This document shows, piece by piece, positions 59,906 to 64,000 of a stretch of 64,000 bases of DNA; the first letter of the stretch is position 1; every line of letters begins with the position of its first letter. The translations under genes were made by a program, and so were the position numbers. The notes beneath the pieces were generated by a model, which saw only the letters and a program-made list of their open reading frames with translations, was not told the DNA's origin and did not search any database. This DNA is from UBA1738 sp045655325 (lineage in GTDB: Bacteria; Bacillota; Clostridia; UBA1381). The DNA is taken from positions 28,684-92,683 of the forward strand of contig JAZOOY010000056.1 of assembly GCA_045655325.1 (NCBI GenBank), written 5' to 3'.

Positions 59906-62485
59906 TTATTTTATAATTACAACTTCCTGGACAACATCCTTGTAGATTTTTACGAATACTCTGTTGCCTTCGTCTTCGTCGTATGCCTGGATGTCACCGA
60001 TTTCAGCAGCTGAAACCTGATTCTTTACAAGACTTGTGTCTACGCTGTAAACCTGGACGTCCTTTGAAAGTGCCAAGTTGATTACGCTGCCGTCATTTAC
60101 TGTTACGTTCATTGAGTTTGAGAACTTCTTAGTAACCTTACCGTAGATTGTCTTTAAGTTTTCAGCCACTTCAACTTCTGCTTCAGTTCCCTTTTCGTCA
60201 ATGTTGAACAGAACTCTTATATTTGTAATTTCATCGTCTGCATTTGTTACATACTGGATGATGTCACCAGCTTCAAGCTTTTCGCCTTCACCCTTTGAAA
60301 GGATGCCTGCTGTTTCTGCAAAGATTTCAACTTCTTCACCGTCTACAAAGGCTGTCAAAAGCTCTGTTACTTCGTCATGTTCGTTTGTTGCGCTGATAAC
60401 CTTTGAAACAACTGCGATTGATGATTCAGCATTTGTCTGTAGGTTTGAATCAGTTACGATAATTGCTTTTGCCACAAAATCTTCACCCATATCGAATACA
60501 GTTACGTTGTACTTTGAACCGTCTTCGAACATTGAAAGCTTACCGATCTTGTAATCCTTATTGTCTTCGTTGATATCGAAGATAATTGTGTCGCTGGTTA
60601 GTCTTACTGCGCCAATTTTGTTTGTGTTGCCGTTAAATTCTTCGTTTTCGTAAACAAAGTTCATTGTGAACTTTGACTTATCAACATCACCTGTTGATGT
60701 GTTATCCTTTGCTGTGTTGATTGATACGATTTTACCGTCAGAGTTTAGTGAGTAAGTGATTAGCTGTTTATTTGTTTCTTTACCTGTCTTAAGTTCTTCA
60801 ACAACATTGGCTGAAAGCTTGCCTGAAGTACCGTTAAATCTGATCTTCTCGTTTGCAGTAAATGTTGTTTCTTCACCTGACTTTGTTAATACCTTAAATG
60901 TTGACTCATCAGTCGCATCAGATGTGTGTGCCTTTAGAAGGTATGCGTAGTTTGAAGATGTTGTGATTTCCTTATCAACACCTGCAATCATGCCCATAAC
61001 GTCAAGGTAGAATACACCCTCTGTTCCAAGGTTTAGGTCTTCTGTGTAGTTTGAAGCTACCTTGTAAGTTTTACCACCAATTGTGTAGCCGTCATTACCG
61101 ATACCTGTGATTTTACCTTCAACAGTTTCTCTTGAAACTTCAATGTTGTAGATTAGCTTATCTTTACTTGCAGCAACTGAAAGAACGTCGTATTCTTCCA
61201 GGTCTGAAACCTTAAGTTCGTCTGATCCGTGCATAATGCTGTAAGAAAGATCTTCGTTTTCATCGTCAAGCTTTAGTGTTGGCTTGCCGTACTTGTCAAT
61301 AATCTTGTTTGTAGATGTTACTTCTTCTACAACTATATTTTCATATTCTGTTACGAATACGATGTCATATCTGCCGTTTGAATCGCTATCTAAAAGTGTT
61401 ACCTTACCTGAAGATTCTGTAATGTCTACCAAATCATAATCCATAGCTTCGTATTTGCCGTTATAGATTAGAGTAGGCTCACTGTCAAGTGTCACGTATG
61501 ACACCTTGCTTGATGTTGAATCCTTTAGGTATTCAATAGCTTTGTATGAACCCTTTTCAGTGATTCCTGCCATAAGGTCTGCTGTAATTTCAAATGTTTT
61601 ATTTTTGCTGGCTTCAGGAATTGCTACAAGCACTTCCATATCGCCACTTTCGTTTTCCATTGCATAGTAAGTTACCTTGTAACCCAATAGGTTGTTCATG
61701 TTATATGCAGTTTCAAAAATTTCGTTACCGATTTTGATGAATCCTCTGTCAAGACCTGAGTTGTCTGTTAGAGATGTTCCTTCAACTGCTACAACCTGAC
61801 CTGTTGCCTTTGTAACTTCAAGAACGTCTTTTAGAAGAGTTTTATCAGTAATTTCCCACTTTGCATCATCGCCGAAACCTGTCTGTTCCATTAGATTTCC
61901 ATCAAGTGCGTTAACTGTCATAAATGCCACGTTACCTCTTGAAATAGGTGCAGCATTTGAACCCTGAACGTTTTTAGTTAGTCCGTTGTTTGAACCTGCC
62001 ACAATATAACCCTGTGGGAAGCCACCCTTTGACTGTGCATATACTTCGTAACCCATAGCACGTACAAAGATTGTCATAGCTTCTGCGTAAGTGATTTCCT
62101 TGTCCGGCATAAAGTAACCTGTGTCATAACCTACTACAAGATTCTGAGCTGTTGCTACGTTAATATAACCATTTGCCCAGTGATCTGTCGGTACGTCAGG
62201 ATAGTTTGATATGCCCTTTGCACTTTCTGCCGCATCGCCAAGTCCCATTGCAAGGACTGCCATTTTGGTAACTTCTGAACGCTTGATTGTGTCGTCCGGT
62301 CTGAACTTTCCGTCACCGTCACCGTTCATAATGTCTAGAGCCTGCAAAATTCTGATTGGCTCCTCAAATCTTGTTCCTTCTACGTCAACAGGAATTTCCG
62401 CTGATGCAAAAGCGTGCATGCCGAAAGATGAAATTGACATTGCCGCTGTCAATATTCCGGCAAGAACTTTTTTTGAACCTTTCAT
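59906..62485 (-). CDS. Large secreted SLH-domain surface protein
   Basis: An 859-residue exported protein. The start is ATG 62485 behind GGAGG (7-base gap); a frame from 62524 would add a non-signal leader. A signal peptide (KVLAGILTAAMSISSFGMHAFA) precedes three SLH repeats in residues 28-200 (IRILQALDIMNGDGDGKFRPDD, FMPDKEITYAEAMTIFVRAMG). The remaining 650 residues are acidic and beta-rich, with repeated GEKLEAGDIIQYV-like segments, typical of an S-layer or wall scaffold protein. The following gene is the smaller SLH protein. Confidence 0.92.
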   Translation of the reverse strand: MKGSKKVLAGILTAAMSISSFGMHAFASAEIPVDVEGTRFEEPIRILQALDIMNGDGDGKFRPDDTIKRSEVTKMAVLAMGLGDAAESAKGISNYPDVPTDHWANGYINVATAQNLVVGYDTGYFMPDKEITYAEAMTIFVRAMGYEVYAQSKGGFPQGYIVAGSNNGLTKNVQGSNAAPISRGNVAFMTVNALDGNLMEQTGFGDDAKWEITDKTLLKDVLEVTKATGQVVAVEGTSLTDNSGLDRGFIKIGNEIFETAYNMNNLLGYKVTYYAMENESGDMEVLVAIPEASKNKTFEITADLMAGITEKGSYKAIEYLKDSTSSKVSYVTLDSEPTLIYNGKYEAMDYDLVDITESSGKVTLLDSDSNGRYDIVFVTEYENIVVEEVTSTNKIIDKYGKPTLKLDDENEDLSYSIMHGSDELKVSDLEEYDVLSVAASKDKLIYNIEVSRETVEGKITGIGNDGYTIGGKTYKVASNYTEDLNLGTEGVFYLDVMGMIAGVDKEITTSSNYAYLLKAHTSDATDESTFKVLTKSGEETTFTANEKIRFNGTSGKLSANVVEELKTGKETNKQLITYSLNSDGKIVSINTAKDNTSTGDVDKSKFTMNFVYENEEFNGNTNKIGAVRLTSDTIIFDINEDNKDYKIGKLSMFEDGSKYNVTVFDMGEDFVAKAIIVTDSNLQTNAESSIAVVSKVISATNEHDEVTELLTAFVDGEEVEIFAETAGILSKGEGEKLEAGDIIQYVTNADDEITNIRVLFNIDEKGTEAEVEVAENLKTIYGKVTKKFSNSMNVTVNDGSVINLALSKDVQVYSVDTSLVKNQVSAAEIGDIQAYDEDEGNRVFVKIYKDVVQEVVIIK

Positions 62486-62588
62486 TATGTGTCCTCCTTT
62501 TAATACCGAATGTGCTTTGCACATTCTTCCTATACTACCAGCGGTTTACATAATATTTTAATTTTTAAAATTTGGCAAATTTATGCCA

Positions 62589-62617
62589 TTTTTAATTTAA
62601 AAATAATTTTATGTCAA
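62589..62617 (-). promoter_or_regulatory. Possible promoter of the large SLH gene
   Basis: Perfect TTGACA (62617-62612), 17-bp AT-rich spacer, weak -10 TAAAAA (62594-62589); leader of about 100 bp before the ATG at 62485. Confidence 0.5.
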
Positions 62618-62695
62618 CCACGTGTTCTATGATACACTATGCATAATGAAATTTCAACAAGTAAGTTATGGTAATAACCATCCGCCACTTTCTTC

Positions 62696-62894
62696 AGGCT
62701 GAATTATTTTTCTCGGGAATGAACAAAAGAAAGTGCTGTGATTTTCACAGCACCTTGCCCGACGGCGTACGTGTGTACGTGGAGCGGTTTCTTTTGTTTA
62801 TAGTCCTTAATACAAAAAAATACAACATTCTTATCGATTAAGAATGTTGTATTTATGATACTATAAAACGTTCCCGAGTAAAATAATTCAGCCT
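62696..62894. repeat. 199-bp element with 26-bp terminal inverted repeats
   Basis: Arms 62696-62721 and 62869-62894 are complementary at 24 of 26 positions (AGGCTGAATTATTTT...CTCGGGAA). Directly inside the left arm is a second perfect 11-bp pair, AACAAAAGAAA (62722-62732) with TTTCTTTTGTT (62788-62798), enclosing a GTGCTGTGA/TCACAGCAC hairpin (62733-62753) and a CGTAC/GTACG stem. The purF terminator is also within it. It is either a MITE-like insertion or a highly structured RNA region. Confidence 0.65.
62818..62861 (-). terminator. Terminator of the amidophosphoribosyltransferase gene
   Basis: A 16-bp perfect stem (AAATACAACATTCTTA and complement, loop of 5, 62818-62854) with seven T on the minus strand. 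It lies 43 bp past the stop codon. Confidence 0.9.
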
Positions 62895-62897
62895 TGC

Positions 62898-64000
62898 TTA
62901 TTCCTTACCGTCCCAGCAGTAAGTACAAAGTTTACACTTATCAATACCGATTGCTTCAACAAGTCCGTCAAGTGACTGGAACTCCAATGTTTTTAGATGT
63001 AGTTTTTCGCAAATAGCATCGCGCATTTTCTTTCCACGTTCTGTATTTGTGTTGCTGTATTCATCCAGATACTTAAATCCCTCTTCGCCCTCAAGTTCCA
63101 TAATAGTGCTTCTTGTAATAAGCTCCATAACGTCCTTTGCAGGTGAGAAGTTCAAATACTTACAGCTATGCATAATCGGTGGGCAGGCAGAACGCATATG
63201 CACTTCACCCGCTCCGTTTTCATAAAGGAAGTCAACAGTTTTTCGCATCTGTGTTCCACGAACGATTGAGTCATCAATAAACATAAGGTTCTTGCCCTCA
63301 ATCAAATCGTGAACAGGAATCTGCTTCATTTTAGCAACTCTGTTTCTCTCGTTCTGGTTAGCAGGTGTGAAGCTGCGTGCCCAGGTCGGTGTATACTTGA
63401 TGAAGGGACGGGCAAACTGTATTCCGCTTTCGTGGGCATAGCCGATAGCATGTGGGGTGCCTGAATCCGGTACACCGCTGACATAGTCAATATCCTGAGC
63501 TATACCGTTTATGCGGTCTGCCTCTGCCATGATTTTGCCGTTTTTATATCGCATTACTTCAACATTCACACCTTCATAGCAAGATGTTGAATAGCCGTAG
63601 TATGACCAGAGAAATGCACAGATTTTAGTTTCTGTACCCGGCTCTCTGAGTACCTTGAAAGAGTCAGCTGTAAACTCAACTATTTCGCCGGGGCCTAATT
63701 CTTTATAGTCGGCATAGCCTAATTTTTTATAGGCAAAGTCTTCAAATGAGACGCAGTATCCGTCTTCGTTGTGTCCGATTAAAACGGGAATTCTGCCTAA
63801 TCTGTCTCTGGCTGCGATGATTCTGCCGTCTTCGGTAAGAATAAGAATTGAAGCTGTGCCGTCGATAAGACTCTGTGCATAAGCAATACCCTCAGCAAAG
63901 CTGTTTTTCTGGTTGATTAATGCTGCAACCAACTCTGTTGAGTTGATACCGTCATTGGTTACAGAACCGAAGTGACCGCCGTTTGCAAAAATAAAATCTT
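62898..64000 (-). CDS. purF: Amidophosphoribosyltransferase (PurF-type), start outside the window
   Basis: The frame is open to the right edge (first visible residues FIFANGGHFGSVTN), so at least 367 residues of a probable 450-480 are present and the N-terminal nucleophile Cys is not visible. Glutaminase-side residues (INSTELVAAL, ARDRLGRIPVL) are followed by the phosphoribosyltransferase domain with the PRPP motif LMFIDDSIVRGTQM. C-terminal Cys residues (CKLCTYCWDGK) fit the Fe-S cluster of Bacillus-type PurF. The NGGHFG start of the visible part departs from the usual AHNGN loop, so it may be a paralogue rather than the main purine enzyme. Confidence 0.85.
   Translation of the reverse strand, partial: DFIFANGGHFGSVTNDGINSTELVAALINQKNSFAEGIAYAQSLIDGTASILILTEDGRIIAARDRLGRIPVLIGHNEDGYCVSFEDFAYKKLGYADYKELGPGEIVEFTADSFKVLREPGTETKICAFLWSYYGYSTSCYEGVNVEVMRYKNGKIMAEADRINGIAQDIDYVSGVPDSGTPHAIGYAHESGIQFARPFIKYTPTWARSFTPANQNERNRVAKMKQIPVHDLIEGKNLMFIDDSIVRGTQMRKTVDFLYENGAGEVHMRSACPPIMHSCKYLNFSPAKDVMELITRSTIMELEGEEGFKYLDEYSNTNTERGKKMRDAICEKLHLKTLEFQSLDGLVEAIGIDKCKLCTYCWDGKE

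Noticed and set aside
1..64000. CRISPR array, tRNA, rRNA or IS element
   Set aside because: No regularly spaced direct repeats, no tRNA cloverleaf with CCA-side signature, no rRNA stretches and no transposase were recognised on reading.

Overview
The window looks like chromosomal DNA of an anaerobic, spore-forming low-GC Firmicute, most likely a gut-type member of the Clostridia. The support is a cotJA-cotJB-cotJC spore-coat operon, two secreted S-layer-homology proteins, a Na+-pumping decarboxylase operon (OadG, biotin carrier, OadB, OadA) followed by tyrS, strong GGAGG ribosome sites and extended -10 promoters (TGATATAAT). No rRNA, tRNA, CRISPR array or insertion sequence was seen.

Layout. 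(1) 1-7.6 kb: a Phd/Doc toxin-antitoxin pair with a clear self-overlapping operator, then small enzymes (flavin reductase-like, RibD_C/DHFR-like, ArsC-like) and unknown genes. (2) 7.3-17.4 kb: a mostly minus-strand accessory cluster. It holds two orphan proteins resembling the RNA polymerase alpha C-terminal domain, a WYL regulator, three proteins starting with an EF-hand/dockerin-like DxDxDGxxD loop, a SWIM zinc-finger protein, two cytoplasmic BspA-type leucine-rich-repeat proteins, a VWA protein, an ADP-ribosylglycohydrolase and a macro-domain protein. ADP-ribose handling is the recognisable theme. (3) 17.4-33.5 kb: a dense defence island on one strand: XRE regulator, hsdM, hsdS, a GmrSD-like DUF262/DUF1524 gene, hsdR, a TIR protein, mcrB, mcrC and a 1050-residue SF1 helicase with a degenerate PLD-like domain and zinc ribbons. 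Genes overlap or nearly touch, so it may be largely co-transcribed.

(4) 33.5-46.3 kb: a probable integrated mobile or plasmid-like element. An excisionase-like gene and a possible replication initiator run leftward. A divergent AT-rich region follows, then a rightward series: DUF960, an amidoligase with zinc-binding N-terminus, a class II glutamine amidotransferase, a resolvase with a three-subsite res site, an ATPase/helicase, several unknown genes, a large serine recombinase and a HipA-like kinase. Three genes here have ATA or ATC exactly where the ribosome-binding site predicts the start codon. (5) 46.3-64 kb: core genome on the minus strand: cotJ, tyrS, oad, an RsuA-type pseudouridine synthase, two FAD oxidoreductases, an AI-2E-type transporter, two SLH proteins and a PurF-type amidophosphoribosyltransferase cut by the window edge.

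Most promising for new biology are the non-AUG starts and res site of the mobile element, the amidoligase/amidotransferase cassette with a tiny overlapping peptide gene, and the macro/ADP-ribosylglycohydrolase/VWA/EF-hand-loop cluster beside the defence island. All functions are inferred by eye from motifs; no database search was run.
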